Assembly (NCBI RefSeq): GCF_009183815.1
Contig: NZ_WEHX01000014.1
Coordinates: 1 to 36,668, forward strand
From: Sutterella seckii
GTDB lineage: Bacteria > Pseudomonadota > Gammaproteobacteria > Burkholderiales > Burkholderiaceae_F
DNA length: 36,668 bases
Reading direction: 5' to 3'
In this document: piece by piece, positions 26,378 through 34,864 of the stretch
Position numbering within the stretch: the first letter of the stretch is position 1
How the letters are laid out: each line of letters opens with the position of its first letter
Notes under the pieces: generated by a model
Told to the model about the DNA's origin: nothing
What the model saw: only the letters and a program-made list of their open reading frames with translations
Databases searched by the model: none
Position numbers and translations under genes: made by a program

Positions 26378-27403
26378 ATGCTTGAAATGAAATATCTAGT
26401 GAAAGTGAGCCAGTTCGTAAACAAGACGTTTGCCCTGTGGGTGATTACGTTTGGAATACTCGGGTTCATTTTCCCTGAGATTTTCAAGCTCGTCGGCCCG
26501 TACGTTCCGGTTCTGCTCGGCGTTGTGATGTTCGGCATGGGGCTCACCCTCTCGACATCCGACTTCAGGGAAATCTTCCGCCGCCCGCGCGACGTGTTTG
26601 TCGGCGTCGTCGCCCAGTACACGATCATGCCGCTCTCGGCCTATGCGCTCTGCCTTCTCCTTGAGCTCCCGCCTGATCTGGCTGTCGGCCTGATGCTTCT
26701 CGGCTGCGCCCCCGGCGGCACGGCGTCGAACGTCGTTACGTTCCTTGCCCGCGGCGACGTGGCGCTCTCCGTGACGGTCACGTCCTGCACGACGCTTCTT
26801 GCGCCGCTTGCAACGCCCGCCCTCATGTACGTCTTTGCGAACCAGTGGCTCAACATCGACCCGATGGCGATGTTCCTCTCGATCGTTCAGATCATTCTGC
26901 TTCCGATCGCGCTCGGCCTTCTCGTTCACAAGGTCCTCGGCGACAAGCGTCTTGAAGGCGTTGTGGCAGCGCTCCCGATCGTGTCGGTTTCCGCCATCGT
27001 CGTGATTGCCGCCGCGGTTGTTGCCGCCACCCGCAACCAGCTCCTCAATGTTGGTCTGCTCGTCTTCACGGCCGTTGCTGTTCAGAATGCCCTCGGCATG
27101 CTCCTCGGCTACTGGGCCGGACGCTTCACCGGCATGGATCTCGCCAAGTGCAAGTGCCTCTGCTTTGAGATCGGCATGCAGAATTCCGGCCTTGCGGTAG
27201 CCCTCGCCACGGTGCACTTTGCGGCTTCCCCGATGGCTGCGCTCCCTGCAGCGCTCGGCGCCCTCTGGCACAACGTCATGGGTCCGGTCGTCGCCACGGT
27301 CTTCCAGGGCTGGCATGAGGAAGGCGAAAAGGAATCGTTCTTCGACCGCATCGAGCGCGTCTCGCGTGCTGAAAAGACCGTTCCGGTTTCCGCCAAGCAC
27401 TAA
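26378..27403 (+). CDS. BASS-family (bile acid:sodium symporter-like) transporter
   Basis: About 341 residues with nine to ten hydrophobic helices. Conserved segments are GVVMFGMGLTLSTSDF (after TM2), the crossover motif GCAPGGTASNVVTFLARGD, and EIGMQNSGLAVALA with the Na+/substrate-site Gln/Asn. Family members carry bile acids, pantoate or other organic anions with Na+; the substrate here is not determinable. The start is uncertain: ATG at 26378 or 26387, neither with a good Shine-Dalgarno; an in-frame upstream extension lacks family similarity. It ends with a charged cytosolic tail (EGEKESFFDRIERVSRAEK). Confidence 0.88.
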   Translation: MLEMKYLVKVSQFVNKTFALWVITFGILGFIFPEIFKLVGPYVPVLLGVVMFGMGLTLSTSDFREIFRRPRDVFVGVVAQYTIMPLSAYALCLLLELPPDLAVGLMLLGCAPGGTASNVVTFLARGDVALSVTVTSCTTLLAPLATPALMYVFANQWLNIDPMAMFLSIVQIILLPIALGLLVHKVLGDKRLEGVVAALPIVSVSAIVVIAAAVVAATRNQLLNVGLLVFTAVAVQNALGMLLGYWAGRFTGMDLAKCKCLCFEIGMQNSGLAVALATVHFAASPMAALPAALGALWHNVMGPVVATVFQGWHEEGEKESFFDRIERVSRAEKTVPVSAKH

Positions 27404-27528
27404 TCCCAGAACGCTTTTCTCTTCAGAACACCTTTCACTTCCCGCGAAGCGGTTCGCCCACGGCTCACTTCACACTCTCAATCGGGTGAGCCGCTTCAGA
27501 GAAGCTTTGGAAGGATGGAGAAAGCATC

Positions 27529-27567
27529 AAAAAAGCTCCGTTCCCATTCCGGGTCCGGAGCTTTTTT
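27529..27567. terminator. Bidirectional terminator between BASS gene and regulator
   Basis: AAAAAAGCTCCG (27529-27540) pairs with CGGAGCTTTTTT (27556-27567). Convergent genes on both sides share it. An extra hairpin CGGCTCAC/GTGAGCCG (about 27462-27493) lies just upstream. Confidence 0.88.
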
Positions 27568-27589
27568 CGCATTCGTGCGCAAGAGTGCG

Positions 27590-28456
27590 CTATTCGAGTC
27601 CGTCTTCCTCTTCCGCGGCAAAGAGCATGTCCTCGACCCGCTTCGGGCGTGCGATGTAGGCGCCTTCGCCGTCCGCATGATGCATCCAGTCGTGAACGCT
27701 CTGAAGCGCTGAAGCCTCGAGCCGGCAGAAGTCGCCTTCGCGCTCGTAGCCGGCTCCCGCGCGCAGTTCCGCGAGAAGGCTGTCGAGCGTCACAAGCGAC
27801 GTTCGGATGACCTGAGCAATATGGGCTTTCCGGCCGGGCACGGGAAAGCGGACATAGCGCCGCCCGTTCTCTTCGAGGATATGGCCGTAAAAGAGCGACC
27901 AGCAGAGAAAAAGGGCCTTCAAGCGCTCCATGGCGGGAAGGAGCGCGAGGATGGCGAAGCCCATTCTGTCCGAAAGATTGATGAGTTCGGCCTGCCCCAT
28001 GACAAGGAGAAAGATGTCCTGATTGGCCCAGGGCTTCAGAATGTCGTGCATTTCGCTGTGGCGGATTTCCCTCACGCGCACGTGCGAGAGCGCCTGGTAG
28101 CGGCCGATCGCCGCGCGTCCCGTCACCCAGTTGAGGTTCCCCGAAGCGTTGCGCATCGGGGGCGAGAGCGCCATGGCGCCTGCACCCGGCTGGCCGTCGA
28201 GCGACGCGAGAATCCTCCCCGTGAGCCCTTCCTCCACGTACATGAAGCTTCGCACCTGCACGCGGGGGAAAAGCCATTCGCCGGGGCCGAACTCGCGCAC
28301 GACGCCCCGCGTGCTGAAGAGATTCCGGATGTAGGGATGGAGCGGCGGCGTCACCCAGGGCATCACGGGGGCGGCGGGACCGGAAACGCCCGGCCACTCG
28401 CGGCTGAAGCGCTTCGTGCGGAGCGCATCAAACCACTGCGGGGAAAAGCGGCGCAT
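27590..28456 (-). CDS. CRP/FNR-like transcriptional regulator
   Basis: 288 residues, longer than CRP (210) with an about 50-residue N-terminal extension. A cupin-like sensory domain is seen from FSTRGVVREFGPGEWLFP to FLLVMGQAELI, then the long dimer helix (MERLKALFLCWSLFYGHIL), then the HTH with HIAQVIRTSLVTLDSLLAEL as the recognition region. No cluster-ligand Cys pattern like FNR is present. Such CRP-like regulators commonly accompany flavocytochrome-type reductases in this bacterial group; divergent orientation and the palindrome at 28529 support control of the downstream operon. It likely senses oxygen state or the acceptor substrate (inference). Confidence 0.75.
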   Translation of the reverse strand: MRRFSPQWFDALRTKRFSREWPGVSGPAAPVMPWVTPPLHPYIRNLFSTRGVVREFGPGEWLFPRVQVRSFMYVEEGLTGRILASLDGQPGAGAMALSPPMRNASGNLNWVTGRAAIGRYQALSHVRVREIRHSEMHDILKPWANQDIFLLVMGQAELINLSDRMGFAILALLPAMERLKALFLCWSLFYGHILEENGRRYVRFPVPGRKAHIAQVIRTSLVTLDSLLAELRAGAGYEREGDFCRLEASALQSVHDWMHHADGEGAYIARPKRVEDMLFAAEEEDGLE

Positions 28457-28528
28457 GGGGGAACTCCATCGGGAGAGAAGAGATTACCCAGAAAGGAAAA
28501 AAAACAAGGGTTAACACTGACAGTTTAT

Positions 28529-28544
28529 ACCTAAGCATTTAGGT
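28529..28544. promoter_or_regulatory. FNR-spaced palindrome between regulator and reductase
   Basis: ACCTAAGCATTTAGGT, a perfect 6-bp inverted repeat with a 4-bp spacer. The 14-bp core has the spacing of FNR sites (TTGAT-N4-ATCAA) but different half-sites (CCTAA/TTAGG). It lies about 75 bp from the regulator ATG and 140 bp from the reductase ATG, so it is a candidate operator of the CRP/FNR-like protein. Confidence 0.55.
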
Positions 28545-28682
28545 TTATCTCCATCGGACGGCTCTTTAACCTTTCTGCTGTGCCTAGGGATGAGACACGC
28601 GCCTCTGGAAGCGCATCAGGCTCCTCCAGGCGTCTCCCAGCTCCTCAAGCCCCTGCACGCATTTCAAAAAGGAGAAAAGAAA

Positions 28683-30215
28683 ATGTCCGCTGATATTTCC
28701 CGCCGCAAGCTCTTCGGCGCCGCCACGGCTGCCGCCGTCGGTTCCTTCTCGTTCGTGAAGACCGTTTCCGCCGAGGAAGCGAAGAACATCACCTGGAACG
28801 AAACGAAGGAATTCGTGATCGTCGGCACGGGTTTTGCCGGCCTCGCCGCCGCGCTTGAAGCCCGCCAGCTCGGCATGCCTGCCGACCAGATCCTCGTCGT
28901 CGACAAGATGCCGGTTCCGGGCGGCAACTCCATCATCAACGGCGGCGCTGTTGCCGCTGCCGGCACCGACATGCAGGAAAAGGCCGGCATCAAGGATTCG
29001 GCCGACCTCCTCTACGCCGACATCATCAAAGCGGGCGGCGGCCTCGCCCACCCGGCCCTTGCCCGCCGCATCGCCGACGAATCGGTTGAGAACTTCTACT
29101 GGCTCCGCGACAAGATCGGCGTCAAGTTCAAGGCCGTCACCTTCCACGGCGGCCACTCCGTGCACCGTTCGCACGCCGTTGAGAACAACTCGGGCTCGGG
29201 CTTCATCAACCCGATGCTCGCGAAGCTCAAGGAAGAAGGCGTCACGCCGCGCCTTCGCTGCGTGGTCGACGAACTCATCGTCAACGACCAGCACTGCGTC
29301 CTCGGCGTCAAGGCCCGCACCGGCTACCGCTTCGGCCGCGAAAATTCCGGCAAGACCGTCTACATCCGCGCAACGAAGGGCGTCCTTCTCGCCTCGGGCG
29401 GCTTCGCTCAGAACGTTCAGATGCGCACCTCGCACGACCCGCGCCTCACGGCTGAGTTCACCTCGACGAACCATCCGGGCGCCACGGGCGAAATGATTCA
29501 GGAAGCGCAGGAAATCGGCGCCAACACGATTCAGATGGACTGGATTCAGCTCGGTCCCTGGACCTCGCCCGACGAACAGGGCTTCGGTGTTGCGCCGCTC
29601 TTCGTCGAATCCTGCGTGGGCTATGGTCCCATGATTGATCCGGCCACCGGCAAGCGCTTCATCAAGGAAACCGGCAACCGCAAGGTCCGCGCCGACGCCA
29701 TCGTCGCGATCGGCCACCCCTGCGTCATCTACACGTCGCTTGAGAACGCGAAGAACGTCATCATCGGCAAGAACATGACGCCCGAGATCTACGAGCGCGC
29801 CCGCAAGTCCGGCGTCGTCAAGGAATACCCGACGCTCCAGGCCATGGCCGACGACCTGAAGATCCCGTACGAAGAGCTCAAGAAGACGAACGACACCTTC
29901 AACGGCTACATGGCCGCCAAGAAGGATCCGGACTTCGACTGCATGTTCTTCGACGACAGCAAGCCCAACACCGACGGTCCCTTCCTCGCCGTCCGCCTCT
30001 GGCCGCGCGTCCACCACTGCATGGGCGGTCTTGAGATCAACGACAACGCTCAGGTCCTCTCGGTTCGCGGCAAGGTCATCAACGGCCTCTACGCAGCGGG
30101 CGAAGTCACGGGCGGCGTCCACGGCATGGTGCGCCTCGGCACCGTCGCCGTTGCCGACTGCATGATCTTCGGCCGCGTCGCCGCCCGCACGGCGATGAAG
30201 TTCAAGGGCTGCTGA
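28683..30215 (+). CDS. Tat-exported flavocytochrome-c-type fumarate-reductase-like flavoprotein
   Basis: 510 residues. Tat signal SRRKLFGAATAAAVG (Arg7-Arg8) directs export. FAD-binding GxGxAG is in FVIVGTGFAGLAAALEA, and the C-terminal GEVTGGVHGMVRLG closes the FAD site. Against Shewanella Fcc3, the acid-catalyst Arg402 region (KETGNRKV, Arg333), the VHHCMGG His (about 445; His504) and Arg484 (Arg544) are kept, but the His365 position reads IQLGPW. It is therefore probably a reductase for another unsaturated acid. No haem-binding CXXCH is present; the haem module is the separate cytochrome encoded 105 bp downstream. AAGGAG sets the start. Confidence 0.85.
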   Translation: MSADISRRKLFGAATAAAVGSFSFVKTVSAEEAKNITWNETKEFVIVGTGFAGLAAALEARQLGMPADQILVVDKMPVPGGNSIINGGAVAAAGTDMQEKAGIKDSADLLYADIIKAGGGLAHPALARRIADESVENFYWLRDKIGVKFKAVTFHGGHSVHRSHAVENNSGSGFINPMLAKLKEEGVTPRLRCVVDELIVNDQHCVLGVKARTGYRFGRENSGKTVYIRATKGVLLASGGFAQNVQMRTSHDPRLTAEFTSTNHPGATGEMIQEAQEIGANTIQMDWIQLGPWTSPDEQGFGVAPLFVESCVGYGPMIDPATGKRFIKETGNRKVRADAIVAIGHPCVIYTSLENAKNVIIGKNMTPEIYERARKSGVVKEYPTLQAMADDLKIPYEELKKTNDTFNGYMAAKKDPDFDCMFFDDSKPNTDGPFLAVRLWPRVHHCMGGLEINDNAQVLSVRGKVINGLYAAGEVTGGVHGMVRLGTVAVADCMIFGRVAARTAMKFKGC

Positions 30216-30320
30216 TTCTCGTAGAAGCCTTTTCTCCTCCTTTCGCCGAAGCGGTGCATCCCCCCGACAAAGCCCGCTTCAGGCGAAAGGTTCTGACCAA
30301 CCCTCGGAGACCCCACAAAA

Positions 30321-30656
30321 ATGAATCGCCTCGCCCTCATCCTCGCGAGCGCCTGCCTCATCTTCGGCACGGCCGCCTCTGCCGCCGATTTCGGCGCCGA
30401 CCGCCATGTCGCCCGCGGCCTTGAATGCGCAAGCTGCCACGGCCCGGACATGAAGAATCCGGAAACGCCGGACGAAAACACGTGCCTCAAGTGCCACAAC
30501 CGCGATCAGATTGCGGAAAAGACCAATTCCCGCCTCAATCCGAATCCGCATAAGGCGCCCCACAACGGCGACTGCACGCTCTGCCATCTGCAGCACGAGC
30601 CGGAAGAAAACTACTGCGCTCAGTGCCACAAGTTCGACTTCAAGATGAAGCACTAA
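30321..30656 (+). CDS. Periplasmic tetraheme cytochrome c
   Basis: 111 residues with a signal peptide of about 21 residues (ending ASA). Four CXXCH motifs, CASCH, CLKCH, CTLCH and CAQCH, bind four c-type haems, with extra His available as second ligands (PHKAPH, HLQH, FDFKMKH). Size and layout equal the tetraheme domain of flavocytochrome c. It follows the flavoprotein gene, so it very likely passes electrons from the quinol pool (through a NapC/CymA-type protein, not seen here) to the flavoprotein in the periplasm. Confidence 0.93.
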   Translation: MNRLALILASACLIFGTAASAADFGADRHVARGLECASCHGPDMKNPETPDENTCLKCHNRDQIAEKTNSRLNPNPHKAPHNGDCTLCHLQHEPEENYCAQCHKFDFKMKH

Positions 30657-30700
30657 GGGCCTTCGGGGCAGTTTGAAGCACCTCATTTCAGGAAATCATC

Positions 30701-31870
30701 ATGAAAAAGTCTATTGCGGCTCTCGCCGTTGCCGGGCTCTTTGCCGGCGCCTCCATGAGCGCCTTTGCTGCCGACGCCCAGGTTTACGGCGTCCTTGATA
30801 CCGGCCTTTCCTTCGTTCACGCCGACCCCGATGCCGCCGGCCGCGACGCCGCCGACACCTTCAAAATGACCACGGGCCAGGAATTCGGCTCCCGCTGGGG
30901 CATTCGCGGCAGCGAAGACCTCGGAAACGGCATGAAGGTGGGCTTCATCCTCGAATCGGGCTTTGAATCCGATACGGGCAGCATGGAGCAGAACGGCCGC
31001 CTCTTCGGCCGCGAAGCATCGCTCACCCTCTCGGGCGACTTCGGCGCGCTCGCCGTCGGCCGCCTCCCGATCTTCGGGAGCGTTCTGGGCGCGAACGGCC
31101 TCTTCCGCGCAATCGACCCGCTCTTTGCGAACTACACCCAGGCCTTCGGCTCGGGCGCCGTGACGGCTTCGATGTGGACGCGCGTCGACAACGCGATCTC
31201 CTACCGCACCCCGACCTTCTCCGGCTTCACCGGCTACGCGATGTATTCCTTCAAGAACGACTCGAAGACGGATACCACGAACCGCGAAGGCATGGCGGAT
31301 TCCGACCGCTACGCGTCCGCCGCGGTGCGCTTCCAGCAGGGCCCGGTTGAAGCGGTGCTCGTCGCCGACACGACGATGTACGGCAACGGCAGGACAGTCG
31401 CCCGCGCCCATGATGACGCAGGCGTGACCGTCACCCTCGGCGGCAACTATGCGTTCGACGGCGGCGTGAAGCTCCTCGCCTTCGGCCAGTATTTCGAAGA
31501 CCAGGAACTCAGCACCGCCCAGCGTGCTGGCGTTGTTTCGGCCGGCCTCGGTGCGCTCACGAACCCGGTTACGGGATCTGCAGTCCAGTACGGCTTCGTC
31601 ACGGGCTACGGCTTCAATCTCGGCGTCCATGTTCCCTTCATGGGCGGCGTGGCGAAGGCCATGGCAGGCCACCGCGACATGCATAACGAATCCGACGTCG
31701 ACTTCAAGCGCACGATGGCTGCGGTCGGCTACGACTACAACCTCTCGAAGCGCACTGCCCTCTACGTGATGGGCGGCTGGTCGCAGGAAAAGGTTGAGGT
31801 GAATGCCACGAAGACCGATGCCACCCCCTGGGGCTACGAGCTCACGGCCGGCATGGTGCATCGCTTCTGA
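30701..31870 (+). CDS. Outer-membrane porin, Porin_4 type
   Basis: 389 residues. Signal peptide MKKSIAALAVAGLFAGASMSAFA, then the strand AQVYGVLDTGLSFVHAD and the typical SRWGIRGSEDLGNGMKVGFILESGFESDTGSMEQNGRLFGREA region. GDFGALAVGRL is the eyelet-side segment, and the chain ends in an aromatic C-terminus (GYELTAGMVHRF). It is 44 bp behind the cytochrome gene and probably co-transcribed, so it may admit the respiratory substrate. It is a paralogue of the porin at 9041, though diverged. Confidence 0.92.
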   Translation: MKKSIAALAVAGLFAGASMSAFAADAQVYGVLDTGLSFVHADPDAAGRDAADTFKMTTGQEFGSRWGIRGSEDLGNGMKVGFILESGFESDTGSMEQNGRLFGREASLTLSGDFGALAVGRLPIFGSVLGANGLFRAIDPLFANYTQAFGSGAVTASMWTRVDNAISYRTPTFSGFTGYAMYSFKNDSKTDTTNREGMADSDRYASAAVRFQQGPVEAVLVADTTMYGNGRTVARAHDDAGVTVTLGGNYAFDGGVKLLAFGQYFEDQELSTAQRAGVVSAGLGALTNPVTGSAVQYGFVTGYGFNLGVHVPFMGGVAKAMAGHRDMHNESDVDFKRTMAAVGYDYNLSKRTALYVMGGWSQEKVEVNATKTDATPWGYELTAGMVHRF

Positions 31871-31969
31871 TGGCGCTTAAAGCCTGAATCTCCGGGAGAG
31901 AAAAAGAGAACCTGGATCTCCTCTTTTCTCTTCCCGGACTGCATGAGTCTTCTCTCTCCTTTCTCTTTT

Positions 31970-32002
31970 GGAAGCTTCCCGCAAAGAAGCTTCCATTTTT
32001 TT
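31970..32002 (+). terminator. Terminator of the flavocytochrome/porin operon
   Basis: GGAAGCTT (31970-31977) pairs with AAGCTTCC (31987-31994), followed by A and a T run. A weaker GC/AT hairpin (31892-31937) precedes it. It falls before the chosen start of the next gene, supporting that start. Confidence 0.85.
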
Positions 32003-32033
32003 CTTTTCGTTTTCTCCGACAGATCATTCAGGA

Positions 32034-32744
32034 ATGACGCTTTCGCACGCTGCCTCCCGCCGTCGCTTCACGCACCTCCTTCTTCGCATCCTTCTGCTTC
32101 TCGCCGGGATGTTTCTCGCGTCCCTCGGGATTGCGCTCACGACGCTCGCGGGTCTCGGGACCACGCCCATCAGCACGGTTCCCTATACGGGCGCGGCGAT
32201 TACGGGACTCACCTTCGGCACCTGCGTCGTCATCCTCAACTTTGCGTATGTTGCCGGGCAGATTGCGCTCCTCAGGAAACGCTATTCGCCGATGAATCTC
32301 CTTCAGATCCCGATCGGCTTTCTCTTCGGCGCCTTCATCGACCTCTCGATGCTGCTCCTTTCGTCTCTGACGCCCAACGGCTGGTGGACGGGCGCGCTCA
32401 TGAGCGTGGTCGGAAACGTCATCCTCGCGCTCGGCACCGTAATGCAGATCCGCTCAAAAACGCTCGTGCAGCCGGGCGAAGGCTTCGTCATTGCGGCGGC
32501 CGCGCTCGCGCGGAAATCCTTCGGCACGATGAAGATCGCGAACGACCTTGTGCTCACCGGGATTGCGGCGCTCCTGGGACTCGTCTTTCTCGGCGAAATC
32601 CATGCGATCCGCGAGGGGACGCTCGCGTCCGCAGTGCTGATCGGCCTCTTTGCAAAGGCGATCGATCAGGGCCTCAACCGGCTCTTCCCGAAAGAGGCGC
32701 CGCCCGTGGAAGAGCCCAGGGAAGTGCCGCTCGATCGCAAATAA
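32034..32744 (+). CDS. YczE/YitT-like multi-pass membrane protein (DUF6198 type)
   Basis: 236 residues with about five to six membrane segments. The N-terminal LAGMFLASLGIALTTLAGLGTTPISTVPYTGA pattern (glycine-rich, GTTPIST) is characteristic of the YczE-like family. A membrane protein of unknown role; some relatives have been linked to regulation of other membrane transport or secondary metabolism, but no function follows here. The ATG at 32034 has a close AGGA; the frame opens at 31968, but that region contains the upstream terminator. It is followed by a convergent terminator. Confidence 0.75.
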   Translation: MTLSHAASRRRFTHLLLRILLLLAGMFLASLGIALTTLAGLGTTPISTVPYTGAAITGLTFGTCVVILNFAYVAGQIALLRKRYSPMNLLQIPIGFLFGAFIDLSMLLLSSLTPNGWWTGALMSVVGNVILALGTVMQIRSKTLVQPGEGFVIAAAALARKSFGTMKIANDLVLTGIAALLGLVFLGEIHAIREGTLASAVLIGLFAKAIDQGLNRLFPKEAPPVEEPREVPLDRK

Positions 32745-32786
32745 CCTGAAGCACATGCCTGAAGGGAAACCTGGCAAAAAGTGAAG

Positions 32787-32822
32787 AAAAGCCGGCGGAA
32801 CGCAGAGTTCCAGCCGGCTTTT
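32787..32822. terminator. Bidirectional terminator between YczE-like gene and metQ-like gene
   Basis: AAAAGCCGGC (32787-32796) pairs with GCCGGCTTTT (32813-32822), with an inner GAAC/GTTC helix. Shared by convergent genes. Confidence 0.87.
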
Positions 32823-32856
32823 CGAGCAAAACCTTGCCGTTGTTCGTCGGAAGAAA

Positions 32857-33660
32857 TCAGAATCCGGGGATCACGGAGCCCTCAAACTTCTTGAGGATCC
32901 ATTCCTTCACGCGCGGATCCTGATAAGCCTTCACGAAGGTCTTAACCCAGGGCTCGTTGAGGTTCTTTTCGGTGACGACGATGTTGCAGACGTAGGGGCC
33001 GTTCGCCGCTTCAACGAGAAGGCCGTCCCTGCTCGGGTTGAGCCCCGCCACGGCAGCGTAGTTGCCGTTCACGCAGGCGATCGTGAGGTCGTTCAAGGAA
33101 AGCGGCAGCTGCGCGGCCTCGAGCTCCACGACCTTCAGGTTCTTCGGATTCTCAATGATGTCGAACTTCGAGGGAAGAAGGCCAGAGCCCTCGCGGAGCT
33201 TGATGAGGCCGCCCGCAGCGAGAAGCAGAAGTCCGCGCCCGCCCATTGCCGGATCATTCGGGATGCCCACTGTCGCGTCCTGCGGAAGGTCCTTGAGGGA
33301 CTTGATCTTCTTCGAATAAACCGCCATCGGGAGCGTGAAGGCGGGCGCCGCGATTCTCAGGCTGTAGCCGCGGGTTTCGTTCTCGTGGTCGAGGAAGGGC
33401 TTCGTGCAGTAGATGTTGGCGTCGATGTCGCCGGCGTCAAGCGCGGCGTTGGGCTGAATGTAGTCCTGGAACTCATAGATCTTGACGTTGAGGCCGAGCT
33501 CCTTCGCGATCGGAACAACGTATTCCAGAATCTGGGCCGACGGGCCGGCGGTGACGCCGACGCGCAGCGTCTTTTCAGCGGCGAAGGCGGAAGCTGCACC
33601 CAGGAAGGGAGCCGTTGCGGCGGCTGCCGCGGCGGCGAAGATCAATTTACGGCGTTGCAT
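32857..33660 (-). CDS. MetQ/NlpA-family substrate-binding protein, non-lipidated
   Basis: 267 residues with the MetQ fold: RVGVTAGPSAQILEYVVP, EFQDYIQPNAALDAGDIDANIYCTKPFLD, VGIPNDPAMGGRGLLLL and CVNGNYAAVAGL. Such proteins usually bind methionine. The start MQRRKLIFAAAAAAA gives a Sec- or Tat-like signal peptide cleaved near AFA, with no lipobox Cys; standard MetQ proteins are lipoproteins. No MetN ATPase or MetI permease gene is adjacent, so the partners must lie elsewhere. Ligand could be methionine or another hydrophobic amino acid. Confidence 0.88.
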   Translation of the reverse strand: MQRRKLIFAAAAAAATAPFLGAASAFAAEKTLRVGVTAGPSAQILEYVVPIAKELGLNVKIYEFQDYIQPNAALDAGDIDANIYCTKPFLDHENETRGYSLRIAAPAFTLPMAVYSKKIKSLKDLPQDATVGIPNDPAMGGRGLLLLAAGGLIKLREGSGLLPSKFDIIENPKNLKVVELEAAQLPLSLNDLTIACVNGNYAAVAGLNPSRDGLLVEAANGPYVCNIVVTEKNLNEPWVKTFVKAYQDPRVKEWILKKFEGSVIPGF

Positions 33661-33839
33661 TTTGCTTTTCCTCTTTTCAGTCGGATCGCATCCGGGTCGC
33701 GACCCCTAAGTATTCAGTGAGGAAAAGTGTACCGGTCTTCTTTTACGGAAAATCAACTATCTGCCCGGGGATTGAGGTATTACTCCGCTTTCTGAGCAGT
33801 TGCCCGCGGCAAATGCCTTCATCAGAAGCGCCCGAAGAA

Positions 33840-33875
33840 AAGCTGCCGGCCTCCGCCTGAGGAAGCCGGCAGCTT
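33840..33875 (-). terminator. Terminator after nucleoside hydrolase gene
   Basis: On the minus strand AAGCTGCCGGC (33875-33865) pairs with GCCGGCAGCTT (33850-33840), followed by TTCTT. It ends the ribokinase/nucleoside hydrolase transcript 30 nt after its stop codon. Confidence 0.82.
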
Positions 33876-33904
33876 CATGTCTTGAGGGAACCTCACGGAA
33901 CCCG

Positions 33905-34849
33905 TCAGCCGATCCGTTCCACGGACTTCGCCATCAGATCCCAGAAACGGTCCTTGTCGAGCTTGAGGGCCGCAAAGGTATGGCACCCTTGAGGCGCCGG
34001 ACGGCGCAGATCCGCGACCGTCATGCCGGTCGTGAGCTCGCCCCGGATCTCCACGTTGATCACCGTGGGGCGGACCTCCATGAGGGTCGGATCGATCACG
34101 TAGGCGACCGCGCAGGGGTCATGAAGGGGCGGCGCATCAAAGCCGCGCCAGGCCTTGTAGTTCTTCGCAAAGGCTTCGAGAACCTGCCAGAGGAAGTGCG
34201 CGGGCTTCGTGCCGATCGCCTGAATGCGGTCGCGCACGTGCTTCTCAGCCCTAGCCTGGTACGTAAGGTCGAGCCCCACCATCGTCACCTTCCAGGGTTC
34301 GTTGAAGACGATGTGCGCGGCTTCCGGATCGTTTTCGATATTGAATTCCGCGCAGGGACTGACGTTTCCTTCCTTGCAGGCGCCGCCCATGAGGACGACT
34401 TCCTTCACGCGCGAAACAATCCGGGGCTCGAGCCTCGCCGCGAGGGCGATGTTGGTGAGGGGCCCGGTCGGAACGAGCGTCACCGTTCCCTCGGGCTCGC
34501 GCATGATGGTGTCGACAATGAGCTGAGCTGCTGGACGCGGGTCGAGCGGAATGTCGGCTTCCGGCATGTCGGCGCCGTCAAGCCCCGATTCGCCGTGGAT
34601 TTCCTTGCAGACTTCCACCGCCGGGCGGATCAACGGGCGCTTCGCGCCCATCGCGATCGGAATGTCGGAGAGGCCCGCGAGGCGCGCAATGCGCAGCGCG
34701 TTCGAGGTGACCTTTTCGATCGTCTGGTTGCCCGCAACCGTCGTGAGGGCAATGATCTTCACCGCGGGCGACCCGGCGGCAAGAATGATTGCCGCCGCGT
34801 CGTCGTACCCCGGATCACAGTCGAGAATGATTTTTCTCGGTTCCGTCAT
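33905..34849 (-). CDS. Ribonucleoside hydrolase (IUNH family)
   Basis: 314 residues. Cleaves the N-glycosidic bond of ribonucleosides to base and ribose. The calcium-binding signature DCDPGYDDA (residues 10-18) shows Tyr where His or Ile is usual. Further conserved segments are TTVAGNQTIEKVTSNAL, LVPTGPLTNIALA, VVLMGGA, EFNIENDPEAAHIVF and PLHDPCAVAYV (catalytic His region). Base specificity cannot be told. It lies 15 bp downstream of the ribokinase gene in one transcript, so released ribose can be phosphorylated at once. Confidence 0.93.
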   Translation of the reverse strand: MTEPRKIILDCDPGYDDAAAIILAAGSPAVKIIALTTVAGNQTIEKVTSNALRIARLAGLSDIPIAMGAKRPLIRPAVEVCKEIHGESGLDGADMPEADIPLDPRPAAQLIVDTIMREPEGTVTLVPTGPLTNIALAARLEPRIVSRVKEVVLMGGACKEGNVSPCAEFNIENDPEAAHIVFNEPWKVTMVGLDLTYQARAEKHVRDRIQAIGTKPAHFLWQVLEAFAKNYKAWRGFDAPPLHDPCAVAYVIDPTLMEVRPTVINVEIRGELTTGMTVADLRRPAPQGCHTFAALKLDKDRFWDLMAKSVERIG

Positions 34850-34864
34850 CGTTTTTTCCTTTGA

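Noticed and set aside
28584-30122. 512-codon open frame antisense to the flavoprotein gene
   Set aside because: Low-complexity Val/Asp/Arg-rich translation typical of a GC-rich shadow; the plus-strand frame has clear FAD and Tat motifs.
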